The notes: generated by a model from the sequence alone, not told the origin. 64,000 nucleotides of DNA from Elmis aenea (GCA_947652605.1 OX393576.1:12178575-12242574), one strand, 5' to 3'; positions 33,547 to 44,725 are shown, numbered from the stretch's first letter. Translations and numbers: made by a program.

Positions 33547-33815
33547 ATGAACTTTTGGAGAAGATTCCGCCTGTTAATGATACAAGACAAATTGAGTAAT
33601 GAGGACATGTGGGAAAGAGTAGACGCAGAAAAGAGCTTGGCCGATTTAATCGAAGAACAACAGTTGATTTGGTACGGTCATTTAAACAGAATGCCTGCAC
33701 ATAGAATTCCACATAAAAAATGGACATGCAGCCCATATAGAAGGAAGGAAGGCTGAAAAGGGAATCTTTAGCTGGGAATGGAAATAGCAATGGACAAGAG
33801 GAACTCAACACAAAA
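33547..33815 (+). pseudogene. LINE reverse transcriptase C-terminal relic, part 1
   Basis: Reads MNFWRRFRLLMIQDKLSNED, then SLADLIEEQQLIWYGHLNRM and RIPHKKWTCSPYRRKEG before a stop; a following frame gives GMEIAMDKRNSTQK. The order R-R-x-x-R-x-D-x-x-x-N-E, L-x-W-Y-G-H-x-x-R-M, basic stretch and A-M-x-x-R is typical of a LINE C-terminus. The relic is interrupted by a Penelope-like insertion and resumes at 34705. Confidence 0.75.
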
Positions 33816-33843
33816 ATAATACAATCTTGGTTTCCGGGTTTGG
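33816..33843 (+). repeat. 28-bp inverted repeat, left copy
   Basis: ACAATCTTGGTTTCCGGGTT is at the core of a 28-bp segment that recurs exactly, inverted, at 34677-34704. The two copies bracket the Penelope-like fragment. Confidence 0.85.
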
Positions 33844-34653
33844 AACCGCGTCTTCTATATTTAGAAGTAGTTGACGTTTCGACCATTGTGTCTTGATCTT
33901 TTTCAAAACGACTAATTTGTGAGGGATGTTGCTGGGTTTATATATCCAGCTTGTGGAGGCGTGGCGTTCCGCTTGATGGATTTGTTCTGCCTCAGTGATT
34001 TTGTGATGACTGGTTTCCAGATGTTTGGGAGTTGTATGCCTGTGTCTCTGTTGTAGTTGTTTGGGTTCTTGATGATTTCCAATGATTCTCGATATAATCT
34101 TGGCCAGAAATGGTTTGCGCGGGCCAGTAGTTTTGTTTCTCTGAAGAGAATGTTGTGTCCTGTACCCTGGGCGTGTTCTGCTACCGCTGATTTATCGACT
34201 TGTTTTCTTGTTGTTTGTCCTTCGTGTTCTTTGAGACGCGTTTGTATACTCCTGCCAGTTTGTCCTATGTATACTTTTCCACAGGAGCAAGGTATGCTAT
34301 ATATTCCCGCGTGGTGTAGTCCTGTGTCGTGTGTTCTTCTTAATTTATTCGAGAGCTTCAAAGGAGCGTTGAAAACGGTTTTGATTTTATGTTTTTGTAG
34401 AAGCTTTGATATTTTGTTAGTCACTCCGCTGATGTAGGGCAAGTAAGTCGTAGCGATGTATTCTTTCTTTTCTTTTCCTTCTTTTGGCGTGGCATGTTTT
34501 TGTATGGTACGAAGTATTTGTTTACGCTGGTAACCGTTTTCTTGCAGGGCTCTCGTGACCATGTTCAGTTCTTCTTTGATGTTTTCTGGTGTGCATATCT
34601 CTTTAGCCCTATGTATTAATGTGTTGATCACCGATTGTTTTTGGGCCGGGTGG
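33844..34653 (-). pseudogene. Penelope-like retroelement, C-terminal RT edge plus GIY-YIG endonuclease
   Basis: The minus-strand frame is open from 34655 to the stop just below 33912. It reads YHPAQKQS, VINTLIHRAKEI and EELNMVTRALQENGYQRKQ (the region after the RT core), then GIYSIPCSCGKVYIGQTGRS, TRLKEH and KSAVAEHA. The latter is a GIY-YIG nuclease domain with its GIY, YIG, arginine and EH motifs in place (roughly residues 107-170 of the 239-residue part). Such a domain after a reverse transcriptase identifies Penelope-like elements that carry an endonuclease. The reverse transcriptase catalytic core is missing: coding stops abruptly at a TTAGG tract. Downstream GGTCGAAACGTC resembles the hammerhead-like region reported in Penelope terminal repeats, but I see no complete ribozyme. 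Confidence 0.85.
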
Positions 34654-34674
34654 TAACCTAACCTAACCTAACCT
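34654..34674. repeat. Short TTAGG-type tract at the Penelope truncation point
   Basis: Four AACCT units on this strand (AGGTT on the other), the arthropod TTAGG telomere motif in register. It lies exactly between the truncated Penelope coding sequence and the right 28-bp inverted repeat. Confidence 0.7.
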
Positions 34675-34676
34675 GA

Positions 34677-34704
34677 CCAAACCCGGAAACCAAGATTGTA
34701 TTAT
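34677..34704 (-). repeat. 28-bp inverted repeat, right copy
   Basis: Exact reverse complement of 33816-33843. Terminal repeats in inverted as well as direct orientation are known for Penelope elements. Confidence 0.85.
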
Positions 34705-34804
34705 GGATAACGGCCGCGAAAGCCTCAATAGATAAAGACTGGTTGGATACGAAAAACTGGCGTTTAAGATGAGGCAGACGGCAACCACCTGTATAAAAAA
34801 ATCG
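34705..34804 (+). pseudogene. LINE C-terminal relic, part 2
   Basis: The frame WITAAKASIDKDWLDTKNWR then a stop matches the final D-W-x-x-x-x-x-W-R part of LINE polyproteins. It sits in the right order after part 1, so the Penelope fragment interrupts one LINE copy. Confidence 0.6.
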
Positions 34805-35297
34805 CTGCGTACTTTACAGTTCCTAAAAACAAAGGCACTTGAAATTTCATGTATACAAAGCAGTCAATAATATTTGTTTCAAAAAATACCACTGCTATTG
34901 TACATATTCCTTCCTAAACACACAATCTCGAAATAACCTTGCAGATGAAATAAATGTATACAATTAAAAGTTACGCACTGGCTTCAAAAATAATCAGTAG
35001 GCGAAATGAAAGCGTATACATGAATAAAAATTTTAACCTACTTGAAAACATGACGACATTACGTAATATTACAAGTGTTGTTTTCACTCACAAGTGGTGC
35101 TAAAATATAAAAATATTCTTTTCAAGAGTAATAAAGTAACGTTTCGAAATGTTCACTTTGATGAAATGTACAGACCAGTGACAACCGTTCCTACGTTTGA
35201 ATATAAAATGAATTAATTTTTAGTACTGAATTAAATTTAGTTTTACTTATATCATTATTTATAACCCCATTTTCACTTAAAACGAATCTTTTATATA
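34805..35297. other. No recognised feature
   Basis: AT-rich spacer. Confidence 0.45.
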
Positions 35298-36338
35298 AGG
35301 TGTTTCGTAAAAATTGCGAAAAAATTCGGGAGGTGATTTCTTATCGAAAATTAAAGGGGGTCTTTAATATAAAATATTTTCCTTAGACGTCTCCTTACGG
35401 AGTTACACCTCCCTAAAGGGAAGCGGTAAAATTAGGTTTTTATTTTATTTCTCAAATTTGGATAATTGTAGGAGAATTATATTTGGTAGATGTTTTAAAC
35501 TTATTAAAAGGTTTCCCAAAGTAATATTTTTAATTATCACCCACCTTCACAGGGGGCTGAAAACTGTGACCCCTGTTGGTGAGTTGATATTTTGCAATTA
35601 AAAAATTTGTTTTATAAAGCTTGGTTTATTTCGATTTTTTTTAATATTTAGTTTTTCTCGTAAAACCCACAGTTTTTGAGTAAAAAATAATATAAGTGAA
35701 CATGAACCATCAAATATTCCGATATAAAACGATTCATTTTGGTGGTTACCATGATTTATTTATGTTCATATTGGGTACAATAATTGACGGGTGTAATTCA
35801 TTTTGACGTTTACGCGGCGAGAACGCTAAAACGCCCGTCAATTTAATCCAATATGAACATAAACAAACCATGGCAACCACGAAAATTAATCGTTTTGTAT
35901 TGGAATATTTAATGGTGCATGTTTACATATTTGTTTCTCAAAACTGTAAGTTTTACGAGAAAAACTAAAGAATAAAAAAAAGTTTTTAAATAAACCAAGC
36001 TTTCAAAAAAAAACATATAATTTAAATTGCAAAATTTCAACCCACCAAAAAGTTCTGATGAAAAAAACAACAGGTGTCGCACTCTTCAGCCCCCTGTGAA
36101 GATGGGACACGATTGAAAATATTACTATGGGAAACCTTTTAATAAGTATAAAACATCTACCAAATATCATTTCCTACATTTATTCAAATTTGAGAAGAAA
36201 AACAAAAACCTAATTTTACCGCTCCCCTTTAGGGGGGTAAAACTTCGAAAGGAGACGTCTAAGGAAAAAAAATATATAAAAGACTCCCCTTATTTTTCGA
36301 TAAGGAATCACCTCCCGATTTTTTTACGAATCACCCTG
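35298..36338. mobile_element. ~1.04-kb foldback element, family F copy 2
   Basis: Right end CACCCTG then TA (36339-36340). The left end is degenerate (TATAAGGTGTTTCGTAAAAA). The arms include ACCTAATTTTACCGCTCCCC-type sequence on both sides, and the centre has the same GC patch (GACGTTTACGCGGCG, AACGCCCGTCAATT) in opposite orientation to copies 1 and 3. Confidence 0.85.
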
Positions 36339-36340
36339 TA

Positions 36341-37116
36341 TAGTAAACACTTTTTCCTTCGCATTAAAAATTATATTTTTGAGTGTACTTTTTAACTAGA
36401 GCTGCATCATATTTCATCTAACCTTTGCGTTTGGCCGTCTGGGCCAGCAAAGTTACCCAAGCTGTACTGTACTGTAAAATAAACTCACAAAACTTCACGT
36501 TTCTGAGTTTTTTTAAGGTCGAAATAAACGCTACCAACAGGAAGACGAATTAAATATGCACATCGCCGTGTTGAAATAAAACATATTACACATTTAATTG
36601 GGATATTACATTCATAGTGCAATTTCGCAAAAATAACGATAGGATCATGCAACTAATAAGTTAATTAGACGAAGCTTACTAATAAAACAGCAATCATGCG
36701 ATCATGACGATGTTTAGAATTCAATTACATGATTAATAAAATTATTAACCGAGAATTCCTTAACAGAAAACCAACACATCTGGTAAAAATTACACGTTAC
36801 GTCTGCACACATAATTTATAATATTCTTATCTTGTTTTATCTCGGTAGTGTAACAATGAATCTAATGTAATTTGTATTTTTCTTACACATCGGTTATTCA
36901 ACTTTGCATACATACCAACGAGATATTGAATGCATATGTAAAGAAACAACTTTTCCAAAAACATTACCATTTCGGGCATGGAGATCACTTTCTCATTTCG
37001 AATGGAGGTCATAGTTGGATTTTCATTTATGGCTAACTTGGTTTTTATTCCCTTTTAATTTTATTAGCGACTAATAAATGCTTTAAAGATGCAGAAAATC
37101 ATAACGCACTCCTTTA
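36341..37116. other. No recognised feature
   Basis: AT-rich; a minus-strand 61-codon frame (36827-37012) has no motif. Confidence 0.45.
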
Positions 37117-37118
37117 TA

Positions 37119-39409
37119 CAGGGTGACAATAATCTACATGTGTTGTATGGGTAACTTTGTTATTACAAGAGTAACAAAGTCGGTTAAATTAGCAAAGTTG
37201 GGCAGAATTTCAAGACGAATTTAATGCCATTTTGACATTTGGTCTACACCTTCAACTTTTTTAAATATTTTGAAAAAACCAAAAACAGACGATTTTTTCA
37301 ATGGTAAATAATTCCACAGCCACCTATGTTAAAACCAAAGTGTGAATTGATTCCTTTAGATATTTTTACGTAGAATTAGAAAAAAATATTTAAAAAGTCA
37401 TAGCTCACTCGATTTTCGAGATATAAGCCAAACTTGACTTTTTTTAAATGGCAACCATAGTTGGCTATGGGTTCATTAAATAGCTTATTTTCTTCTGATT
37501 TCAAAAATGTATGGGTTGTCATATCTATTTCCATTAGTTTTCTTACAATTTGCAAAAACCGAAATTATTACTAAATAGTATAAGGGTGCCTTGGAATTGG
37601 ACAAGAATGTCATGTTTTCTTGCTTTATATCTAATCATCAGAAACAATTGAAATTACTAGTAAAATAATTTAATTGAACAATAACAAATAAAATACTTCG
37701 TGGCTAATATTAATAAACTACTAACATAATAATTAATGACTAAAATTAAATTAAAAATTATAATAATGCTTCAAAGTGGCCACCATTTTCTTGAACACAC
37801 AGTTGACACCGTTTTAATATTTCACTTTGCACTTTTAGTAAAGTATTATGTCTGATTTCTGCTACAGCTGCTCTTATGTTGGTTTTCAGGTGATCAACAC
37901 TATGGGGCTTTTCTTTATAAACTTTATCTTTAATAGTTCCCCATAGAAAAAAATCAAGAGGCGTTAGGTCCGGAGACCTGGGAGGCCATGCAATGGGACC
38001 TCTGTTACCTATCCAGTTAGGAAATTTTTCTAATAAATAGTTTGATACTATTTGTGCATTGTGAGCTGGTGCTCCATCATGCTGAAAGTAATTCAAATTT
38101 TGAATCAAGTTCAATGGAAGATCGTCCAACATTTCTTCTAATTGATTTTGTAAAAATAACAAATAGCGCTCTGAATTTAAATTTTCCTCATAAAAATAAG
38201 GACCGAGTATTTTTGTACCAAGAATGGCACACCAAACATTGATACTAAAAACATGTTGATCACGTCTTTCAACCGTTAAGTGTGGATTTTCCCTCGCCCA
38301 GTAAATATGATTTTTTCTATTAAATAATCCATTGTTTGTAAATTTTGCCTCGTCAGTAAATAAAATTGATTGAGAAAAGAGTTCGTGTCTTCGACTTTCT
38401 TCTACGAACCATGTAGCATAGTTTAATCTTCTATCCAAATCTGTTGGGTACAACGTATTTCCAATATGATGATGATAAGGATTAAAATTATTTTGTTTTA
38501 AAATTATTCTTGCTTGTTCTCTGGATACGTTACACTCAAGTCCGATTTCTCGTACAGATGCAGTTGGTTTAAAAGTATTGTATGCCAAAACAAGTACCTC
38601 TGTATCTTCATTAAAATTTATTTTGGCATCTTTTGGTTTAGAAAATGATCCATACTGTTTTAAATTAGCTTCGAGTTTTGCAAACAATCTTTTATCTGGC
38701 TGCCTTCTTTCCATGTATGTTAGTAGATATAATTCCGATGCTGCGTTTACATCACGATTACAACTGTAGTAGCAAAATAACATATCATTTTTTTCTTCCC
38801 TCGAATAAGCCATATTTTTTATTTTTTTAAACTTTTATCACAATTACTTAACACATTCACATCAGTAATTAGCAGCAAAACAGAACTTAGTTTGACAACT
38901 AATTTAAAAAAAACAAAAAATGCTCTCCAGTTCCAAGGCACTCACATACTATTTAGTAATAATTTCGGTTTTTGCAAATTGTAAGAAAACTAATGGAAAT
39001 AGATATGACAACCCATACATTTTTGAAATCAGAAGAAAATAAGCTATTTAATGAACCCATAGCCAACTATGGTTGCCATTTAAAAAAAGTCAAGTTTGGC
39101 TTATATCTCGAAAATCGAGTGAGCTATGACTTTTTACATATTTTTTTCTAATTCTACGTAAAAATATCTAAAGGAATCAATTCACACTTTGGTTTTAACA
39201 TAGGTGGCTGTGGAATTATTTACCATTAAAAAAATCGTCTGTTTTTGGTTTTTTCAAAATATTTAAAAAAAGTTGAAGGTGTAGACCAAATGTCAAAATG
39301 GCATTAAATTCGTCTTGAAATTCTGCCCAACTTTGCTAATTTAACCGACTTTGTTACTCTTGTAATAACAAAGTTACCCATACAACACATGTAGATTATT
39401 GTCACCCTG
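37119..39409 (-). mobile_element. Complete Tc1/mariner-superfamily transposon, 2,291 bp
   Basis: Flanked by TA at 37117-37118 and 39410-39411. Terminal inverted repeats of 484 bp (37119-37602 and 38926-39409) begin CAGGGTGACAATAATCTACA and differ at only about eight positions by eye. The single gene fills the space between them on the minus strand. Every part needed for a cut-and-paste element is present, so this is a good candidate for a recently active autonomous copy. A decayed right end of the same family lies near 47350-47451. Confidence 0.9.
37758..38813 (-). CDS. Transposase, Tc1/mariner superfamily (DD35D spacing)
   Basis: 351 residues, uninterrupted, ATG at 38813. Transposases of this kind bind the element's inverted repeats and cut and rejoin DNA with a three-acidic-residue site, inserting at TA. 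Residues 1-60 (MLFCYYSCNRDVNAASELY, then GSF) resemble the insect DUF4817-type helix-turn-helix. Residues 83-115 (SVREIGLECNVSREQARIIL) are a second helix-turn-helix. The catalytic residues are D154 in LFTDEAKF, D246 in FQHDGAPAH and D282 in PPRSPDLTPLDFFLWG. There are 35 residues between the last two, and D287 is an alternative. The C-terminus ENGGHFEALL is typical of this branch. The length is normal for the group. The coding sequence stops 155 bp before the left inverted repeat and starts 113 bp from the right one. Confidence 0.93.
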   Translation of the reverse strand: MAYSREEKNDMLFCYYSCNRDVNAASELYLLTYMERRQPDKRLFAKLEANLKQYGSFSKPKDAKINFNEDTEVLVLAYNTFKPTASVREIGLECNVSREQARIILKQNNFNPYHHHIGNTLYPTDLDRRLNYATWFVEESRRHELFSQSILFTDEAKFTNNGLFNRKNHIYWARENPHLTVERRDQHVFSINVWCAILGTKILGPYFYEENLNSERYLLFLQNQLEEMLDDLPLNLIQNLNYFQHDGAPAHNAQIVSNYLLEKFPNWIGNRGPIAWPPRSPDLTPLDFFLWGTIKDKVYKEKPHSVDHLKTNIRAAVAEIRHNTLLKVQSEILKRCQLCVQENGGHFEALL

Positions 39410-39487
39410 TATAAACTACAACTACGTGTAATGTTTTCGTGGAACGAAAATAATGTTTACAAGTAACGACATGACCATTTAAATATA

Positions 39488-40234
39488 CAGTGTGTCCAAA
39501 AGGAATGGAATATGCTATATATCTCAGTAAATATCCACTTTAGGGAAAAATGTTTAGAATTAAAGTTGTTTGGTAGGTACTTAGTTTTCCACTATAAGAC
39601 GAAATTTAAATATATTTTTTTGAAATAACAAAAGCGCAATGAAAAACAATTGTATTTTTTGAATGGCAAGGTACCCCTATATTATACTCATTTGATAGAG
39701 ATTTTTTCCAATGATGGGGTCACCTTAAAAATTAAATTTATGCTAAGAGGTTGGAGAATATCAAAAATTTAAAAGATTGTATTAGAGAAATTACACTTGA
39801 AATGGCTGGGAATGTTATAAACGGGTTTAAAAACCGAGTTTATCATTGCCAAGCTGTAAATGCTTCCCACAGTTTGAACACTTATTGCAGATTTCGTCAA
39901 AAAAATTTAGTTCTTTTGATGTTTTTGTTAGAAATAAATTCTTATCAATAAAAATAATTTTTGCATTTTTCTCAAAAAGTTGCTTAAGTAAGGGTTTTGC
40001 ACCATTAAAAAGAAAAAAAAAATTCTCCATCAAATGAATATAATATAGGAGTACCTTGTCATTTAAAAAAATTCAATTGTTTTTCATTGCACTTTTCTTA
40101 TTCGAAAAAATAGAATTTAAATTTTGCCTTATGGTGGAAAACCAAGTACCAAACAACTTTCATTCTCAACCTTTTTCCCTAAAGTGGATATTTACTGAGA
40201 TATATAGCATATTCCATACCTTTTGGACACACTG
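39488..40234 (+). mobile_element. 747-bp Tc1-type derivative, family A copy 2
   Basis: Same ends (CAGTGTGTCCAAAAGGAATG and mirror) and TA flanks (39486-39487, 40235-40236) as the copy at 3375-4124. The length is nearly identical and the orientation is the same. The two lie 36 kb apart with scattered differences, so they arose from one already deleted parent and then moved independently. Confidence 0.88.
39751..39951 (+). pseudogene. Transposase C-terminus inside family A copy 2
   Basis: ENIKNLKDCIREITLEMAGN, then GFKNRVYHCQAVNAS, matches the 3629-3778 fragment, and its ending corresponds to the C-terminus of Tc1-type transposases. Relative to copy 1 it has lost a stretch after IRE and the final FEHLL. 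Confidence 0.7.
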
Positions 40235-40369
40235 TATAAATGGAATACAAAAGCAATATTGTTAAAACCAATTAGTATAACACATCTAGCGTGATTTAAA
40301 AGACACTACTAAGCAATTTTTTTTGCGACCACTAATGTAAATGACTTTAACCGTACAGTCTGCAAGCAT

Positions 40370-40700
40370 AGGTCCTTACGCACAGTAAGCAAAAAGCACA
40401 ATTTTTAAAGAAATGATCCGAGTAGACTTACGTCAAACACTTCCTGCATTCCTAGTAAATGAGTTATAACGCACGGTAAGCAAAACGCACACTTGTCTAG
40501 AAATGTCAAAGTAGGCTTACGTCAAAATTGACAAGACAACGAAATTACTAGTGTATATTAGTGTATATTATGTGATCGTAGAAAAAGTATGCTACGTAAC
40601 ACGAGTTGCAAAGGAATTACGCACTCGCCGCTGCGCGGCTCCGTGCGCAACTTGTCCACTCGTGCGTAATATGCTTCTTACAACTCTTGTTATGTAATAT
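40370..40700. repeat. Direct duplication followed by a GC-rich palindrome
   Basis: CGCACAGTAAGCAAAAAGCA…GACTTACGTCAAA near 40380-40440 recurs as CGCACGGTAAGCAAAACGCA…GGCTTACGTCAAA near 40473-40530. Next to it 40580-40700 is an imperfect palindrome (GCTACGTAACACGAGTTG against AACTCTTGTTATGTAA; inner GCGCACTCG/CGTGCGC motifs). The GC-rich hairpin resembles the small hairpins of repeat family R. Confidence 0.55.
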
Positions 40701-40999
40701 ACTATTATCTTCGTATACCAATTAAACAGATCATTATAAAAGTGGTAAAAATCCATTTTGTTTTGAGACGACTTCTGAAGTTTTTTTATTAACGTGTGAC
40801 GTGATGATAAAGGCTGCTTATATAATTTTTAAACACAGTCCTGCATTAAAATGAGCAACAACATAATTTTTCGTGTTTATTGCTAACCCAATTCGCAGCG
40901 TAATAGATTAGGTTGGTCAGCTGGCTAATTGAAATCGGCGCAATCAAGTTTACGACTCGATTCATAAAAACCACGCGACACATGTTGATAAATACATCA
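40701..40999. other. No recognised feature
   Basis: AT-rich spacer between the palindrome and the GC-richer stretch that follows. Confidence 0.45.
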
Positions 41000-41480
41000 G
41001 GATATCAACTTGCCGTTACTAAATTATTTAAAAAATGCGTGGTACATTTTTCTCGGTCATAAATTCTGAGAGCAAGCCAGAGGGCACCATAACGAACGAA
41101 AAAGGTAAAACTATTTTGATACCTGACCAATGTTTGTTTGTCATTCATAGATTTCTAATCGCGCTTGTCCTTATAAAATCAAATCCAGCGCCCACTGATA
41201 CTTTTCCTTTCGCCCTTCATCCGCTCGCGCGGCGCCTGAGTGGGTAGCTGATCACCCATCAAGCCGTCGCTTCCCATTTCTTGATTGGCGATACAAAACA
41301 AAACACATAATTGCCTAATAGTTGCCGCACCCGCAGATACGATCGGAACAGTTGAACGCGATAATTGCGCCCACATGACCCAAAATTAAATGGAACGTGT
41401 AGGAGCGAGTGCAGCTGAAGATTTTAGCGCAGTTTTTCAGTGCAACGACTGAGATACGGGGGCAAATTGTTAAGTAATCT
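41000..41480. promoter_or_regulatory. GC-richer stretch with promoter-like motifs, weak
   Basis: A local rise in GC with CpG-containing words (CGCTCGCGCGGCGCC near 41224) against the AT-rich background. A TATAAAA at 41172 and an initiator-like TTTTCAGTGC near 41434 are present, but they are not spaced as one promoter. The 70-codon plus-strand frame (41035-41247) has no motif. It could be a promoter or first-exon region; evidence is compositional only. Confidence 0.2.
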
Positions 41481-43726
41481 GCCTGCCCATGAAAAACAGA
41501 TGCCACAGTTCAGATTTTGTTCTGTTATGTAGCAGCGGCATTTATAAAGTTAATTGCTAAGTTTGGTTTGAATCAAACAATTTACAACTTTTTTTATCGT
41601 GGTCAATATGTGACGAAAATGATTGAAATCAATCGAGTGTAGAAAAGGGTTATATAATTGTTGACAAAATAGTATAACGAACCAAAATTTATAAACAAAA
41701 CGAGGGAAAGCTTTCCAACATATTTACAAGTAAAATACTGATCTAAACAGTTCGAAGGGACCGGGGCCTTCGTTATACTAGCGGGCCGACTCATTGAATT
41801 TTTGAGTGGTGGGGATAAAGGCCCATGCTGAACATACCTCGCTACGATACTATATGCCGGATAAACTAATAGCTGCTGGTTTTTGAGATGCGGAATATAT
41901 CTTATTGATTGAATAAATACAGAATGGTTCTAAAATTATAGAAAATGTTTGCAGTTAAAGGTCAAAATTTAAAAACTGTTTTACAAAAGAAATGCCAAAC
42001 TTTTATGACCGAGAAAAGTTTAATTGGTCGGTTTTTCATGGCTAGTTAGACAGTAGAATAAGTTGTTTTATTACTATGGAAAACTGCTGTTGCTACTACA
42101 ATGATGATTGTTTTGATATGTCCGCTTCAATTACGTTTTCAGACAATTATAAGATGCTAATGGACTTTTTTTACTCGCTTACCGTGTGTGTAATCGACAA
42201 TTACACCTATGGAAGTCTTAAACAATCCATCATAAAGGTTAAACAACTATTCGTGTAGATTCTAGGCTAAACCAAGGACGGCTTCTTCAGTATTGTGTTT
42301 TTTGAAGGTTAGCTAATATTCATTCATCAGAAATTTTCATTAATAAATCTGTTTGCGGTGAAAGTAGGTTTTAAATCACTATTTCGTGTTGTTCTAAGCT
42401 ATTACGCGGGTGGTACAAAAGGGCATAATTAAAAAGGACGTGCCAGTTTTTTTTTATTGATATAATTAATATTCGTTTTTAAATATTTAATTGATTATTA
42501 ACAGAAATTATAGCTGTACTGAGTAGAAGAGGTGGGCATAATTGAAAAGTCACGAAACACAGACTCCTCTGCACAGATTGCGTAAGAGTTTTGTTTGATT
42601 TCTTGAGGTCGTTTATTAAAGTGTTCTCGAATATTTCTTGATTAAATTTTTGGATGAAAAAGTTTTGGAACGTTCACAAACTTCCGTTATCGGGGTGGGC
42701 TTCCTCGTGTACTTAAAGTTAAATTACTTTTAAAAATAAGCTGTATCTACTTTGAGGTCTTTGCCAATCTTTCTTAGAAACCGTTGTACCAGTTGGAATT
42801 ATCAAGATTGAACCTTAATTGGTTCGACATGGATTGGTATAATATTTTAAAATGTGTACTTTCATTATGAAATTTGCTGTATAAAATAGAGATTATCTCA
42901 GAGATCAATAACATATCCCATAACAAAAAAAACTTCTTGGATAACAATTTTTTTTAACGCTTTAATAGCGGGATTTTAAAAACACCAGGAACATGTTCAA
43001 AATTGTATGATTTGAAAGATTAAGGATGTGGAAATATTCAGAAGAACAGAAAAAGAATGCGAAATAAAAGAACAGTGAGCAAATAGTACCTAGGACATGG
43101 CATGATAGGGGATAAATATGTATAAGCTGCTTAGAGTCATCATGCAGGGGATTATAAATAAAATCTAATTGAATTAAGTGTTCTGGGCGTGCTTTTTCGC
43201 ACAGAACTCACCTACTTTTAAATATTCCCCCAAAATTAACCACAAATATAGAAATCTCGCCTAAACTCCGTTAAGGTCAAGTTCAGCTATCGACAAATTA
43301 CAGGTTTTAAGTTAATCGTTGAAACTACTTTTAAATGTAATGATCCGTTACCGTTTTAATTTATGCAAGTCCATTCGTCACGATTAATACTCTAAAATCG
43401 AGCTAAGACTTGAAAGTTAACACGACATCGACTGGTTAATGGAACACAAGCAATTTTTATTAATAATAATTAAGCAAAAATCTAAATTTATGCACGATCT
43501 TGAGATTTATTTTTCTTACGGGCTAATTTTAATTAAGCCTAAACATAAAAACAAACTTATGACCTTCATATGCACTTACCATAAAACTTGCAAACTTGCA
43601 TGAATAACTTGTTTGTTATTGATTAAAAAAAATAGCGCACATGAATATTTGTTCTAGAAAGTTTTGAGAATGTCACCCACTATTGTCCTAGGAGATTTGA
43701 CAAAAGATTATCAGTAATAATTAACA
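41481..43726. other. No recognised feature
   Basis: Over 2.2 kb of AT-rich unique DNA with no open frame above 63 codons, no transposon motif and no inverted-repeat ends. Confidence 0.5.
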
Positions 43727-44358
43727 ATGCATTGAAAATTATCGATAATTTTTGGTAAATATGCCCGAATGCAAGTTGGGCTGAAAAACACGAGTGCACG
43801 AGTGATTTTTTTCGGCTCAACTTGCATGAGTGAAGATTTGTCAAAATTTATAAATTATGCAATGCACAAGTTATATTTTGTCAGAAAATTTTCTTCACCT
43901 AACCTACCTGTCAAATTAAATGTATGTTATGTCAAATTTTACAAGTACTGCCAGAGTGGTGCGTCGGGGGTGTGGTTTAATGTATATTAAAGTAACGCTA
44001 CTGGTCGCCGAAATTCGACAAAAAATTATCAAGACCAAAATATTTAATTCCCTCTCCAAATTTTATATTTTCGACCAATCACAAATTCTGATTTCTTAGA
44101 AACGACCAATAAACGCATGAAAATCTGTTGATTGCGAAAAGGATACTATCAGTGTATGATTATGTTTATTGGTCGTTTCTAGGAAATGTGAGTTTGTTAT
44201 TGGTCGAAAACGCAAATTTGGCAGAAGGATCAACATCTGACAGGGGATTGTAAAATTATTACCGTGTAATAATGTTCCTATTGGTAGTCTCTAGAGCTAG
44301 ACTCTAGAAGATTTAAGATTAGTGATTGGTTGAAAACGCAAATTTGACAGGTGAAGGA
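43727..44358 (+). repeat. Dispersed repeat family R, copy 3
   Basis: Aligns with 18523-19145 from TGCATTGAAAATTATCGATA to AATTTGACAGGTGAAGG, with all landmarks in order. A small insertion (GAGCTAGACTCTA) sits near 44295. The flanking sequences differ from the other loci, so this is a dispersed element and not part of a duplicated segment. Confidence 0.8.
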
Positions 44359-44409
44359 AAGAAGTTAGCCTGATACGAGATGTATAGACATTGGTGGACA
44401 TTATAAGTA

Positions 44410-44725
44410 AAGGTGGCCACTCACTTGCGGATTTATGAGAAACAATTTAAGGTAATTATCGCAAACCAAGTCAGTCCGTTGACTGAAGGCAAAAATCTCT
44501 CAGTTAACGACCTGCAGGAAATCGCCTCAATACCTCACACACATCATCATTGATCGATGGCGAGCCACGACCTGCACTTTAAGATCTGGTCCGAAAACTT
44601 TGTGTGTGTGGTGCTTTACCAGCAGGCCGAACCCCGTCAGAAAACTGTGCGATTATTATTCTTCATTCCGTGGCCTGTCGGATAACGGCCTCTCAAAAAT
44701 CCGTAAGTTAGTGGCCGGCCACCTT
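44410..44725. mobile_element. 316-bp MITE, GC-richer
   Basis: Ends AAGGTGGCCACTCACTTGCG and the mirrored AAGTTAGTGGCC…GGCCACCTT, continuing inward through GGATTTATGAGA/TCTCAAAAATCC. No CAGGGTG end and no convincing target duplication, so superfamily is unassigned. Confidence 0.7.

Noticed and set aside
33518..33886. 122-codon minus-strand open frame
   Set aside because: It lies opposite the LINE relic (LIWYGHLNRM on the plus strand) and the Penelope 3' region and has no domain of its own.
34057..34437. 126-codon plus-strand open frame
   Set aside because: It is antisense to the Penelope GIY-YIG coding sequence, which has unmistakable motifs.
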